Shown here one piece after another: positions 7,748-16,854 of a DNA stretch of 64,000 nucleotides. The notes under the pieces are model-generated. The model was not told where the DNA came from. It was given only the letters and a program-made list of their open reading frames with translations, and made no database searches. A program made the translations under genes and the position numbers. Every line of letters begins with the position of its first letter. Within the stretch, counting starts at the first letter, position 1. This stretch comes from Hyphomicrobiales bacterium (lineage in GTDB: Bacteria > Pseudomonadota > Alphaproteobacteria > Rhizobiales > Methyloligellaceae). The stretch spans positions 124,001-188,000 of the forward strand of contig JAJFHP010000023.1 of the NCBI GenBank assembly GCA_021775555.1, written 5' to 3'.

Positions 7748-9001
7748 GTGACAGTCATCAGTTTGCCGCGTGTGGATCACAAACGGGACCACACACAGGC
7801 CGCAGTGCCATGTGCCGGGTCGCTTGAAACATCAGCGGGCCTGATAAGGCTGTCAATTTTTCGTGATTTTGAACTGCTTGAAACGGAATGGCGTTCATTT
7901 CAAACAAGCGCCGTGAGCGTTCAGGCACAGTCATATACGCATTCCGAAGCGTGGTTCCGTTTGGTTTCAAAACCGGCCGGAGCAGAACTCGCCATCGTCT
8001 GCGGGCGTTCGCAGTCGGGCGACATGGAATTCATTTGGCCGTTCGAGGTCGTGAAACGACGCGGGGTTCGCTGCCTGAACTGGATTGGCTGGGAACACGC
8101 CAACTACAATATGGGACTCCATACGCTTAATTTCGCCCGCAAGTCATCGCCCAAAGACGTCAGGGCACTGCTGAGTGAAGCAGCTGGCCTGATTGGGAAT
8201 GTGAATGCAGCATATTTTGATAAGCAGCCATATGAGTGGGATGGGGTGGCGAACCCCATGGCCCATCTGCCACATCACCCAAGTGCCAATAAGGGCCATG
8301 CGGTGCTTTTGGAATCTGATTTCGATACTCTTTACCGCAACCGGTTCAGTGGCAAGTCACGCAACACTCTGGGTCGAAAAGAGCGGCGTCTCCGCGAACA
8401 GGCTCCGGTCGATATGGGCTGGGCTTCTACTCCGGATGAGCGACGCAAACTGCTGGATGAGTTTTTCAGGCAAAAGTCGCTACAATTTTCAGAACAAGGC
8501 ATCAGTGATGCTTTTGCGGATCCACGCTACCGCGCTTTTTATCATGAGATTGCGGCACTTCCCTCGGATGAACAGGGAGCCCTGGAAATTGGATATCTCA
8601 AATCTGGAAACCAGATTGCAGCGATATCAAGTGGCACCTTTTTCAAGGACAAATTTACATCCATGCTGACCTCGATACATCATGGTTCAATCCGAAAATA
8701 TTCTCCCGGTTCCTTGTTGTTTCAGTATCAAATCGAGGATGCATGCCGCAGGGGAGTGAACTTCTTCGACATGGGAGCAGGCGATGCCCGCCACAAGGAA
8801 GAGTGGTGTGATGTCGATACGCCCCTGTTCGAAAATATCATCGCATTTGACGAACGCGGTTACCTGATAACGGTTCCACTTGCCGCCCAGGAAGCAATAA
8901 AGAGGTTCGTCAAGACGCGGCCTAAACTATGGTTTCTGGCTCAGGTAATCCGGCGCAAATTCTTTGGACAGCGCCGCATAAATATCCCGTCACAAAAATA
9001 A
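7748..9001 (+). CDS. GNAT/FemAB-like acyltransferase (CelD/BcsL family)
   Basis: 417 residues. The C-terminal half (about 175-330) is the BcsL/CelD acetyltransferase domain: FSGKSRNTLGRKERRL, then SPGSLLFQYQIEDACRRGVNFFDMGAGD. Homologues occur in exopolysaccharide and cellulose loci and are thought to acylate sugar polymers or precursors. The start is GTG at 7748, since an in-frame stop lies at 7736 and TAGGAG precedes it by 6 bases. It converges with the Wzz-like gene 17 bases downstream. The acyl donor and acceptor are unknown. Confidence 0.85.
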   Translation: MTVISLPRVDHKRDHTQAAVPCAGSLETSAGLIRLSIFRDFELLETEWRSFQTSAVSVQAQSYTHSEAWFRLVSKPAGAELAIVCGRSQSGDMEFIWPFEVVKRRGVRCLNWIGWEHANYNMGLHTLNFARKSSPKDVRALLSEAAGLIGNVNAAYFDKQPYEWDGVANPMAHLPHHPSANKGHAVLLESDFDTLYRNRFSGKSRNTLGRKERRLREQAPVDMGWASTPDERRKLLDEFFRQKSLQFSEQGISDAFADPRYRAFYHEIAALPSDEQGALEIGYLKSGNQIAAISSGTFFKDKFTSMLTSIHHGSIRKYSPGSLLFQYQIEDACRRGVNFFDMGAGDARHKEEWCDVDTPLFENIIAFDERGYLITVPLAAQEAIKRFVKTRPKLWFLAQVIRRKFFGQRRINIPSQK

Positions 9002-9018
9002 GTCGCTGAACGGCTTCG

Positions 9019-11169
9019 CTAGATTGCCGCTGCCCGTTTCACGAACGGCATTTGGGGCATGGTCCATGAGCGACTGTCCTCATGTTTAAGTATAGCCATG
9101 CTCGCGGAGCCTTCAGCCTTCGTCATAATTTGATCTGCCAGTAATAAAGACTGGTCATTAGAGCCGGTAGGCTCTGCAATCAGAAGCAGCGCGGGTTCGC
9201 TCCTAGAGGGTAGGCTTACTATTGAGCTCGCCTCTCCTGGCGCCGAAAAGATGACTACATGGTCGTATGCCGCCTCCAGAGCCTCGAGCAAGGGTCCAAG
9301 ACCCTGCACATCAAGTCCGAACACCCTGCCCGGCTCACTGGTGCCGGAGAGCACATGAAGGGAACTGTCGGGGTCTCGGCGTACTGCATCTTCAAAGCTC
9401 GCTTCTCCGCTGAGCATTTGGTGGATCCCCGGCGAATCGGGAAGATCAAGGGCAATGGCCAGATGATCGCCTTCAACCATGGCATCGACCAGTACCGTGC
9501 TCCTGCCAGAATCGGCCAACTCACGAGCGGTATCGATTGCCCGTCCCGCCGCGTCAGACAAACCAGACTGCGGCGCCGATATAACCAGACGGTCATGCCC
9601 AGCAGCCAAATGGTGCGCGACATCTCGGGGTGATTGCAATGTGGGGATTCTCGCATTCCGTTTGCCTGTTGCAGGCTGGGACCTTCGGTCCATGGCATAG
9701 ACAGTATCGTCATGGCGGCTTTGCATGCGCTGAATATGCTGCGGCATGATGATTTCACGTGCCACGGCATGAGCGAAGCCCAATAGAATGACAGCAGCAA
9801 AGGACAGCAGTGAAATCGGTTCTTTTTGCGGGAAGGAGGGAATGCTCGTCACATGGGCACGCGAAATGATGCTCGCATGAGCTGGTACAGAAGTCTGGTC
9901 TGAACGTGCACTCGCATCCCGGTAGCGCGATAAATAGGATTCAAGGACTTCACGGTTGGCTTTGGCTTCACGCTCAAGAGCGCGCAACTTGATATGACTT
10001 TCATTGCCCTTGGAGGCTGAGCGTTTCATTTCCCTGAGGCTTTCACGAAGTGATGCCTCCCGGGCTCCTGCAATCTGGGCCTCATTCCGCAAGCCGGACA
10101 CAACCTTGCGCGCTTCTTTTCGTATTTGTTGCCGCACATTACTAAGCTCTGACTTGAGTTGCTTGATGCGAGGGTGAGAGGGGAGAAGCGTTGCAGAGAC
10201 CTCGGCAAGTTCACGCTGGACGGTTACACGCTGTTCGAGCAACCTTTGGATCAGCCTGGATTTCAGAACATCTGCAGAGTCGGCTACGCCGCCCGTGTCC
10301 TTAAGCATCTTCTCGATGAGTTCTGCGCGCGCTACTGCTTCGGTACGCTGCGCCTTGGCCAGAATAAGCTGACTGTTCAGTTCCGAGAGTTGCTGGGTAT
10401 CAAGTGTTGTGTTGTTGCGGCCTTCAAGCAGTCCCGAGGAAGAGCGAAAACGCTCCGCTGCAACGTCGGCTTTCTCCACCTTTTTGGTGAGTTCCTTGAT
10501 TTGGCCGCTGAGCCACGCACTGGCTTCCTTTGTTTGCTTAAGTTTTTCGCTTTGCTGCCATGTCAGATAGAATTCAGCAAGCTTGTTTGCAGCTTTTGCC
10601 GATGTTTCCGGATTACTGGACTGGAATGACACAGCAATGACGCGAGATTTCTGTAATTGATATACGCTGAGCCGATCAAGAAATGCATCGAGCACCCTCT
10701 CCTGAAGCTTCACCTGCGAGGTCGGCTCCTTGAGACGTGCGAAGCGGAGGATTTTACGCCAGAGTGTTCCGCTGCCGGCCTCTTTATTGAATTCGGGATC
10801 TTCATCCAGTCTTAGCTCCTTCACAACACCCATGGCCAGGTCGCGTGAAAGCAGAACCTGGACTTGGCTTGACACAGCCTCCTGATCCGTGGTCACCCGT
10901 CGCTCATTTGCGATTTGCGAACTCGCTGGCCGCTTGTAGCTGTTCTCCTCTCGCTCAATCAGAATGCGTGCCTGTGAAGTATAGAGCGGGGTTACAAAAC
11001 TGAGCGCAAAATAGGTGGCGATTCCTGCCACCACGGCAAGTATGGCAATCAGGTACTTGCGCTGGTTTACCGCGCGCAGCAAGGCCGCGACATCAATATC
11101 GTCTGAAGCTGTAGGCCGGGAAGTCGGGTGCATGGCTTTACTCGTGTGTTTGATAGCAACTCTACTCAC
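9019..11169 (-). CDS. Wzz/GumC-type polysaccharide co-polymerase with degenerate BY-kinase domain
   Basis: 716 residues. The Wzz region has a first membrane helix near 37-57 (YLIAILAVVAGIATYFALSF) and IEREENSYKRP beyond it. A long periplasmic helical/coiled-coil part spans about 200-430, and a second helix lies near 455-475 (ISLLSFAAVILLGFAHAVA). The cytoplasmic part after about 505 resembles the tyrosine-autokinase ATPase. However, the P-loop position reads SAPQSGLSDAAGRA, with no GKT/S, whereas Walker A'-like TVLVDAMVEGD is kept. The tail has no tyrosine cluster. It probably sets chain length together with Wzy, without kinase activity. Confidence 0.9.
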   Translation of the reverse strand: MSRVAIKHTSKAMHPTSRPTASDDIDVAALLRAVNQRKYLIAILAVVAGIATYFALSFVTPLYTSQARILIEREENSYKRPASSQIANERRVTTDQEAVSSQVQVLLSRDLAMGVVKELRLDEDPEFNKEAGSGTLWRKILRFARLKEPTSQVKLQERVLDAFLDRLSVYQLQKSRVIAVSFQSSNPETSAKAANKLAEFYLTWQQSEKLKQTKEASAWLSGQIKELTKKVEKADVAAERFRSSSGLLEGRNNTTLDTQQLSELNSQLILAKAQRTEAVARAELIEKMLKDTGGVADSADVLKSRLIQRLLEQRVTVQRELAEVSATLLPSHPRIKQLKSELSNVRQQIRKEARKVVSGLRNEAQIAGAREASLRESLREMKRSASKGNESHIKLRALEREAKANREVLESYLSRYRDASARSDQTSVPAHASIISRAHVTSIPSFPQKEPISLLSFAAVILLGFAHAVAREIIMPQHIQRMQSRHDDTVYAMDRRSQPATGKRNARIPTLQSPRDVAHHLAAGHDRLVISAPQSGLSDAAGRAIDTARELADSGRSTVLVDAMVEGDHLAIALDLPDSPGIHQMLSGEASFEDAVRRDPDSSLHVLSGTSEPGRVFGLDVQGLGPLLEALEAAYDHVVIFSAPGEASSIVSLPSRSEPALLLIAEPTGSNDQSLLLADQIMTKAEGSASMAILKHEDSRSWTMPQMPFVKRAAAI

Positions 11170-11233
11170 CCATCCTTTCTACTGATTCCCGGTAACTAAA
11201 GACTTAAGGGCTGCGCCATGACGGTACGGATGC

Positions 11234-11251
11234 TTAACCTTTGTTAACCAT
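11234..11251. promoter_or_regulatory. Direct repeat TTAACC-N4-TTAACCAT, CtrA-like half sites
   Basis: Two TTAACC copies (11234-11239 and 11244-11249) lie ten bases apart, one helical turn, in the 141-base region between the divergent wzz-like and wza-like genes. The TTAA boxes are separated by 6 bases rather than the 7 of the CtrA consensus, so this is a near match only. Confidence 0.35.
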
Positions 11252-11310
11252 CGCTGGCCTACAAAAAGGTCCAGAAGAGATTCGTTTAGTCGACCAAAAT
11301 GGAAATGCAC

Positions 11311-11964
11311 ATGGCCATACGCCACGTTCTTGTTTTAGCTGCCAGTTGCCTTGCACTCGCAGGCTGCAAGACGAGTTCGTCCGGCCATCCCGCCAAGCGC
11401 CTCGTCAGGCCCCATCAGACCGGCATCGTATCGGCGACGCCTCTGCAACCGCCGGCATTGCGGACTGGTGCAAGCGCATATGTGCATCAGGTAAACGCGG
11501 GAGGATCGCCCTATACGCTGGACAGCGGCGACCAGTTGAGGATCACGGTATTTGGTCAGACAAACCTGTCTCGTACATATCCGGTGGATGCCGGCGGGTT
11601 TATTTCAATGCCCCTTATCGGTGCTGTAGAGGCACGAGGCATTTCGACATTCCAGCTTGAAAAGCGCATATCGCACTCATTGAAGCGGAAATATGTAAAA
11701 GATCCCAAGGTCACGGTTGAGGTTGAGACCAGCCGCCCATTCTTCATTCTGGGCGAAGTGCGAAATGGTGGTCAGTATCCTTACGTGGCGGACATGACTG
11801 TTCAGACCGCCGTCGCCATTGCCGGCGGATTTACACCTCGGGCAAAGAAACGCACCGTACAATTGACCCGGCGGACCAACGGCTCAACGGTAACCCGAAA
11901 AGTGCCGGCCAGTTGGAAAGTCCAACCCGGTGACACCATCACAGTAAAGGAACGGTTTTTCTAG
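11311..11964 (+). CDS. Short Wza-like polysaccharide export lipoprotein
   Basis: 217 residues. A lipoprotein signal MAIRHVLVLAASCLALAGC places the modified cysteine at residue 19. The polysaccharide-export domain follows (YTLDSGDQLRITVFGQTNLS, then VDAGGFISMPLIGAVEARG), then one SLBB-like segment (FFILGEVRNGGQYPYVADM). The chain ends right after it, with no C-terminal outer-membrane helix region as in 379-residue E. coli Wza, so it belongs to the short export-protein class. Earlier in-frame ATGs at 11299 and 11305 exist; GGAA 6 bases upstream favours 11311. It is divergent from the co-polymerase. Confidence 0.88.
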   Translation: MAIRHVLVLAASCLALAGCKTSSSGHPAKRLVRPHQTGIVSATPLQPPALRTGASAYVHQVNAGGSPYTLDSGDQLRITVFGQTNLSRTYPVDAGGFISMPLIGAVEARGISTFQLEKRISHSLKRKYVKDPKVTVEVETSRPFFILGEVRNGGQYPYVADMTVQTAVAIAGGFTPRAKKRTVQLTRRTNGSTVTRKVPASWKVQPGDTITVKERFF

Positions 11965-11996
11965 AATCAGATTGACCCGAACCCCTGAAACAAACC

Positions 11997-13142
11997 GTGA
12001 GCTCTCCACTTTCCATTCTGCATTGTCTGCGCGCACCAATTGGAGGGCTATTCAGACATGTATGCGATCTTGCGTCAGCTCAGGCAGACATGGGTCATCA
12101 CGTAGGCCTCATCTGCGATGCCCGCCCCGCCGATAAGGCCGCAGAATCTACCTTGCGCAATTTGAATGAAAATATCTGCGATCTCGGAGTCGTCCGGGCG
12201 GCCATGAGCCGTCATATTGGGCTGAGCGATCTCACAGCTTGCAGATCAACGCGTCTTTTTGCCCGTGACGTTCAAGCCCAGATCCTTCACGGCCACGGCG
12301 CCAAGGGTGGGGCCTATGCCCGACTCGCCGCACATAAACTTAAACGCGGCGATCAGGATATATGCGCCTTCTACACACCGCATGGCGGTTCGTTGCACTA
12401 CAGCCCAGGATCCCTGCAAGGGTACATTTTCATGGAACTGGAACGCCGTCTGGGCCGTAAAACAGACGGATTGATTTTCGAAAGCGCCTATAGCGCAAAC
12501 CTCTATCAGACAAAGGTGGGGGCCTATCCCTGCGAGGCCCGCGTCATTCCAAATGGTCTGAAACCGCAAGATTTCCATGAACCCGCACTTGATGAAAACG
12601 CGGCTGATTTCGTATTTGTCGGCGAACTCAGGCATTTGAAGGGCGTTGATGTTTTACTCCACTCATTGGCGGAATTACGCAAAAAACAATCTGTAACTGC
12701 CTATATCGCGGGTGGCGGTCCTGATGCGGCTGAATTCAAAGCGCTTGCACGAAAATTGAATCTCACGGACGCGGTGAGTTTTCCAGGCCCAATACCAGCG
12801 GGTGCCGCCTTCACACGGGGGCGCTGTCTCATAGTTCCCTCCAGGGCAGAATCCTTTCCCTATATCGTGCTCGAAGCAGGTGCGGCCCGGATGCCAATGA
12901 TCGCGACGCAAGTTGGCGGCATTCCAGAAATAGTCGAAGGCTGCAATATACCGCTGTTGCCGGGAGGTGATACGCAGGCGCTGACACAGGAAATGCAAGC
13001 ATTCCTGGACAAACCTGAAAAATTCGTTGAGCGCGCAACTGTCCTGCGGAACAGCGTTGCAAAGCGTTTCAGTGTGGATGGCATGGCCCAGGCTATTACC
13101 GATTTTTACCGCAGTTCCATGACTGGAATTTCAGATATTTAA
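11997..13142 (+). CDS. Family 4 glycosyltransferase
   Basis: 381 residues, GT-B fold. The N-terminal domain begins ILHCLRAPIGGLFRHVCDLA (nucleotide loop region). The C-terminal GT4 domain has VIPNGLKP, FVGELRHLKGVDVLL and the donor-binding E-x7-E motif in RAESFPYIVLEAGAARM. It likely adds a sugar to the undecaprenyl-linked repeat unit on the inner face of the membrane. The start is a GTG at 11997 with no strong ribosome-binding site, 32 bases after the wza-like gene. It is the only canonical GT in the locus. Confidence 0.9.
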   Translation: MSSPLSILHCLRAPIGGLFRHVCDLASAQADMGHHVGLICDARPADKAAESTLRNLNENICDLGVVRAAMSRHIGLSDLTACRSTRLFARDVQAQILHGHGAKGGAYARLAAHKLKRGDQDICAFYTPHGGSLHYSPGSLQGYIFMELERRLGRKTDGLIFESAYSANLYQTKVGAYPCEARVIPNGLKPQDFHEPALDENAADFVFVGELRHLKGVDVLLHSLAELRKKQSVTAYIAGGGPDAAEFKALARKLNLTDAVSFPGPIPAGAAFTRGRCLIVPSRAESFPYIVLEAGAARMPMIATQVGGIPEIVEGCNIPLLPGGDTQALTQEMQAFLDKPEKFVERATVLRNSVAKRFSVDGMAQAITDFYRSSMTGISDI

Positions 13143-13162
13143 TCAGTGCTATGGCAGGCTGG

Positions 13163-13181
13163 GTAACTGGTCTTTAACCAT
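13163..13181. promoter_or_regulatory. CtrA-like box GTAA-N7-TTAACCAT
   Basis: GTAA (13163-13166), seven bases, then TTAACCAT (13174-13181). This differs from the CtrA consensus TTAA-N7-TTAA by one base. It lies in the 208-base gap upstream of the polyprenyl-phosphate sugar transferase, about 170 bases before its ATG. Confidence 0.4.
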
Positions 13182-13350
13182 ATCGCCAGTCAACCGTCGC
13201 TACCCGCGAGTCGATTAAGTCTTCCCAGACATTGTTTTGTTAAATCTTGGTTCGGGATTTGCCGGTCCTATGACCGTGCAGACATTGCATTTTTGGGGAA
13301 AGGCACAAGCTTGCCAATTAGGCGCGTGCCTGATCGGATCACAGTATCAA

Positions 13351-14895
13351 ATGTCTGACATACCTGCTTCAGATCATGTGAAAACAGATCGGCGCAACCG
13401 GGATCGCGGGGCGTCGGACCGGCGCGAAGCTTCGCGCCCGCGGCTCGGGAATTTTCAGTTTGCCGATGCTGCCAAGTTGATTTCTCCTCGCGTGGTGACA
13501 GGCAGTGCTCGTCTCATCGAGTTTATGATAATTGCCGCTCTGGGTTATGGAATCTTCTACAACTATATCGACGAGGCCACGGTATTACCGGGTCATATCG
13601 GCCATGCCCTCTACTTGATTGCCATACTGGGCACCGCTGCAGGATCAGTGCTGAGCTTCCAGGCATTCCAACTCTACGACATCACCATTTTATCAAATTC
13701 AATGAGGCAAACGGCACGTATTTTCATGGCCTGGACACTCGTTTTCTGCGTCATGATGGCTCTCGCCTTCTTCACCAAACTCGGGCAGGAATTTTCACGT
13801 GTCTGGGCCGCAACTTGGTACATAAGCGGACTTGGGCTCCTTGTGGCCTTTCGGGTCCTTTTGTGTCTCGCTGTGAGAAACTGGGGCAAACTCGGGCGTC
13901 TCAACCGACGGGCAGTGATTGTTGGAGGAGGCACTCCGGCACATAAGCTGATCAACGCGCTGGAAGCTTCACGCGATACAGACATCCAGATTTATGGGGT
14001 GTTTGATGATCGCGACAAGGATCGCATTTCAAACCGGATCGCGGGATATCCAAAACTCGGCAATATCGACCAGCTCATCGAATTCGGGCGTGAAAAACGT
14101 CTCGATTTGCTAATTGTCACCCTGCCCATGGCGGCGGAAAGCAGGTTACTTGAGCTCTACCAGAAATTATGGGTTTTGCCGGTGGACATCCGACTGTCGG
14201 CACACACGAATGAACTCAGATTCCGTCCGCGAGCTTATTCTTACATTGGCAATGTCCCGTTTCTGGACCTACAGGACAAGCCGATAGCCGACTGGGATTA
14301 TGTGCTCAAATGGGCCTTCGATAAAACAGTTGCGAGTCTGGCCCTGCTGGCTCTTTCACCTGTTATGGCGCTGGTTGCACTGGCTGTGAAGCTAGACAGC
14401 AAAGGTCCGGTCTTTTTCAAACAGAAACGCCACGGCTTCAACAATGAGTTGATCAATGTCTACAAGTTCCGCTCCATGTACACCGACAAGTCGGACAGCA
14501 ATGCAGCCAAGCTTGTCACCAAAGACGATGACCGGGTTACGAAAGTCGGTCGGTTTATCCGCAAGACAAGCCTGGATGAACTTCCCCAGCTGTTTAATGT
14601 TCTCAAAGGTGAATTGTCACTTGTTGGCCCTCGGCCCCATGCATTGCAGGCAAAAGCCGCCAATTCACTCTACGCGGATGTGGCTGACGGGTATTTTGCT
14701 CGCCACCGCGTGAAGCCCGGCATTACGGGTTGGGCGCAAATAAATGGTTGGCGCGGCGAGACGGACACCCATGAAAAATTGCAACATCGCGTCGAGCACG
14801 ATCTTTATTATATCGAGAACTGGTCGGTGCTGTTCGATATCTACATTCTGGCCATGACGCCAATCGCGTTGATGAAGTCAGAAAACGCCTATTGA
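13351..14895 (+). CDS. Undecaprenyl-phosphate glucose/galactose phosphotransferase (WcaJ/ExoY class)
   Basis: 514 residues from the ATG at 13351. After a charged N-terminus (RRNRDRGASDRRE) come four membrane helices (about 45-165), a CoA-binding-like domain (AVIVGGGTPAHKLI, near 185) and the bacterial sugar transferase domain from about 315. The latter has GPVFFKQKRHGFNN, VYKFRSMYTD, the Asp-Glu catalytic pair in KTSLDELPQLFNVLKGE, LVGPRP, and GITGWAQINGWRGE. It transfers a sugar-1-phosphate from UDP-sugar to undecaprenyl phosphate to start the repeat unit. A longer TTG-initiated frame from 13237 looks non-conserved. Confidence 0.93.
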   Translation: MSDIPASDHVKTDRRNRDRGASDRREASRPRLGNFQFADAAKLISPRVVTGSARLIEFMIIAALGYGIFYNYIDEATVLPGHIGHALYLIAILGTAAGSVLSFQAFQLYDITILSNSMRQTARIFMAWTLVFCVMMALAFFTKLGQEFSRVWAATWYISGLGLLVAFRVLLCLAVRNWGKLGRLNRRAVIVGGGTPAHKLINALEASRDTDIQIYGVFDDRDKDRISNRIAGYPKLGNIDQLIEFGREKRLDLLIVTLPMAAESRLLELYQKLWVLPVDIRLSAHTNELRFRPRAYSYIGNVPFLDLQDKPIADWDYVLKWAFDKTVASLALLALSPVMALVALAVKLDSKGPVFFKQKRHGFNNELINVYKFRSMYTDKSDSNAAKLVTKDDDRVTKVGRFIRKTSLDELPQLFNVLKGELSLVGPRPHALQAKAANSLYADVADGYFARHRVKPGITGWAQINGWRGETDTHEKLQHRVEHDLYYIENWSVLFDIYILAMTPIALMKSENAY

Positions 14896-14911
14896 TTTGA
14901 GGGCCGCATCC

Positions 14912-16189
14912 ATGATTGCAGGCACTCCATCTCAAACGCTCACCCGCCATACACACGCCGTTTCAGGACTTACGGTGCAAAGCTTGGTGTTGGGGCTGAT
15001 GTGGCTTACTCTGGCCACGTCCTCCATCGTTTTTGCTGAACCTGCGCCTTATGACGCCTTGATGTTGGCCATGATTGTTACTGTACCGCTGGTCGGGCTG
15101 AGTTCGCCATCCACCGGAATATTCCTGTTGCTTATTGCCTGGCTGGTTATTGGCGCTGCAGGACTGGTAGCTTCCGTACGATCCGAAGTGATGGACATTT
15201 CGGTAAAACACACATTCATCACAATCTACCTGTCATTCTCCTCGGTTCTGATAGCGGCATTTGTTCGCAAGGCCCCGGAGAAGCATGCCCGAGTTGTCAT
15301 CTCAGGACTAATGTTTGCTTCACTGATTGCGGTCGTAACTGGTGCCGCAGGCTATTTCGATGCTGTTCCGGGGGCGCAGGAGTTATTTACGAAGTTCGAG
15401 CGAGCACGCGGCACCTTCAAGGATCCGAACGTATTTGGACCGTTCATCGTACCGGCACTTGTATATTACGTACATGGTATGGCCACAGCGCCAACGACAC
15501 GCGCTCTTGTCCGGTCTTTGTTGGCTGGTTTGTTTTGCCTCGGACTGCTGATCAGTTTCTCACGCGGAGCGTGGTTCAATGCGGCTGTCGCACTCCTAGT
15601 CTACAGTTATGTGGTGTTCATAGCAGCGCATACAAATCGTTTGCGGTTCAAACTCATCCTCATGGCCCTGTTCGGGACATGCTTTGCGCTGCTGGGACTG
15701 GCCAGCGTCATGCAAATCGAATCCATCGCCAATCTTGTCACTGAACGGTTTAGTCTCACACTGGCTTACGATACAGGTCCAGAAGGGCGATTTGGCGGCC
15801 AGCTTAAAGCCATCGATATGTTGCTGTCTAATCCGTTCGGTATTGGTGCTCTTGAATTTGGCCGTTCCTATCATGGGGAGGACGTCCACAATGTCTATCT
15901 GAGCATGTTCCTCAACTCCGGCTGGATAGGGGGATTTCTCTATCTTGGACTGGTGTTGACAACACTCGCAGCCTCCTTCCGCCATGCATTGTGCCCCGCG
16001 CCAACCCAAGGCATCACCATTGTCATGCTTGCTGCTTTTGCCGGCCTGGCAGCAGAAGGCATGATCGTGGACACCGATCACTGGCGACATTTTTTCGTGA
16101 TTACAGGTGTCCTGTGGGGGCTGATCACCGCCGGGAGTAACCACCGAACTCCGGCAGACCCGTCTGATTATCATTACGGTAAATCCTGA
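14912..16189 (+). CDS. O-antigen polymerase/ligase family protein (Wzy-like)
   Basis: 425 residues and about 10-12 hydrophobic helices. The Wzy_C/WaaL pattern is visible: LISFSRGAWFNAAVALL near the middle and, in the large periplasmic loop and after it, FGRSYHGEDVHNVYLSMFLNSGWIG cut here as EDVHNVYLSMF and LNSGWIGGFLYLG. Next to a Wzz-type protein, polymerisation of lipid-linked repeats is the more likely role than lipid A ligation. GAGGG about 8 bases upstream supports the ATG at 14912 rather than the TTG at 14897. It follows the sugar transferase by 16 bases and ends just before tRNA-Pro. Confidence 0.85.
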   Translation: MIAGTPSQTLTRHTHAVSGLTVQSLVLGLMWLTLATSSIVFAEPAPYDALMLAMIVTVPLVGLSSPSTGIFLLLIAWLVIGAAGLVASVRSEVMDISVKHTFITIYLSFSSVLIAAFVRKAPEKHARVVISGLMFASLIAVVTGAAGYFDAVPGAQELFTKFERARGTFKDPNVFGPFIVPALVYYVHGMATAPTTRALVRSLLAGLFCLGLLISFSRGAWFNAAVALLVYSYVVFIAAHTNRLRFKLILMALFGTCFALLGLASVMQIESIANLVTERFSLTLAYDTGPEGRFGGQLKAIDMLLSNPFGIGALEFGRSYHGEDVHNVYLSMFLNSGWIGGFLYLGLVLTTLAASFRHALCPAPTQGITIVMLAAFAGLAAEGMIVDTDHWRHFFVITGVLWGLITAGSNHRTPADPSDYHYGKS

Positions 16190-16192
16190 TGA

Positions 16193-16270
16193 TGGTCGGA
16201 GCGGCAGGATTTGAACCTGCGACCCCCGGTCCCCCAGACCGGTGCGCTAACCGGGCTGCGCCACGCTCCG
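16193..16270 (-). tRNA. tRNA-Pro (anticodon GGG)
   Basis: 78 bases including an encoded CCA. The acceptor stem CGGAGCG/CGCTCCG is perfect. The D stem is GCGC/GCGC. The anticodon stem CCGGT/ACCGG holds the loop CTGGGGG, giving anticodon GGG. The T stem is GCAGG/CCTGC with loop TTCAAAT, and the discriminator is A. It lies downstream of the merR gene on the same strand, and its 3' end faces the exopolysaccharide locus. Confidence 0.97.
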
Positions 16271-16348
16271 CCATAACAGAAACTGGTTTTGCCCGCTTCG
16301 AGTGAGCGGGTCAATCTCAACATGCTCTGCAAATATGCAGAAGGTGAA

Positions 16349-16813
16349 TTAGCCTCTTGATGCTTCCAGCAGATTCTTGCATTCGGCAAGATCGCTCAGA
16401 AGTGCACGCAATTGGTCCGTTTGCCCCTTTGTCAGGCCGTCACCCATGGCGCTGTCCCTGGAACTTTCCGAAACGTTGCGAGCTGCATCTGCTGCGACAT
16501 CGGGAATATCCTTTACGGCTGCTCGGGCAGATCCTCCTGCAGTATCCTCCCAGCACGACATGACATAACGCACGCCGTTTTCACGCAAAAGTCGCTGCAC
16601 ACCTTTGATGGTATATCCGTCACCATAGAGAAGTTGACGAATGCCACGCAGCAAATTCACGTCTTCAGGCCGGTAATAGCGCCGTCCACCACCTCGCTTG
16701 AGTGGCCTAAGCTGGGAGAATTTTCCTTCCCAGAACCTTAGAACGTGTTTTGGCACATCCAGCTCAATCGCAACTTCACTTATTGTTCGAAAGGCCTCCG
16801 GTGATTTGTCCAA
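16349..16813 (-). CDS. MerR-family transcriptional regulator
   Basis: 154 residues. The N-terminal MerR winged-helix domain (about 9-80) reads [21 protein letters not shown] and [19 protein letters not shown], then [11 protein letters not shown]. The C-terminal part is short and has no clear metal-binding cysteines, so this is not a metal sensor. This merR next to ihfA is a conserved alphaproteobacterial arrangement; its target genes are not known to me. The gap to ihfA is about 40 bases. Confidence 0.9.
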   Translation of the reverse strand: MDKSPEAFRTISEVAIELDVPKHVLRFWEGKFSQLRPLKRGGGRRYYRPEDVNLLRGIRQLLYGDGYTIKGVQRLLRENGVRYVMSCWEDTAGGSARAAVKDIPDVAADAARNVSESSRDSAMGDGLTKGQTDQLRALLSDLAECKNLLEASRG

Positions 16814-16854
16814 CTATAATTCTCCCCTCAAACTCGTGCTAAGCCTATCCTTGC

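Noticed and set aside
13237-13350. N-terminal extension of the sugar transferase from the TTG at 13237
   Set aside because: The extra 38 residues are not like the family and a good ATG lies at 13351.
16292-16310. CCCGCT/AGCGGG hairpin between tRNA-Pro and merR
   Set aside because: The stem is only 6 bp and no T-run follows on the minus strand, so I do not call it a terminator.
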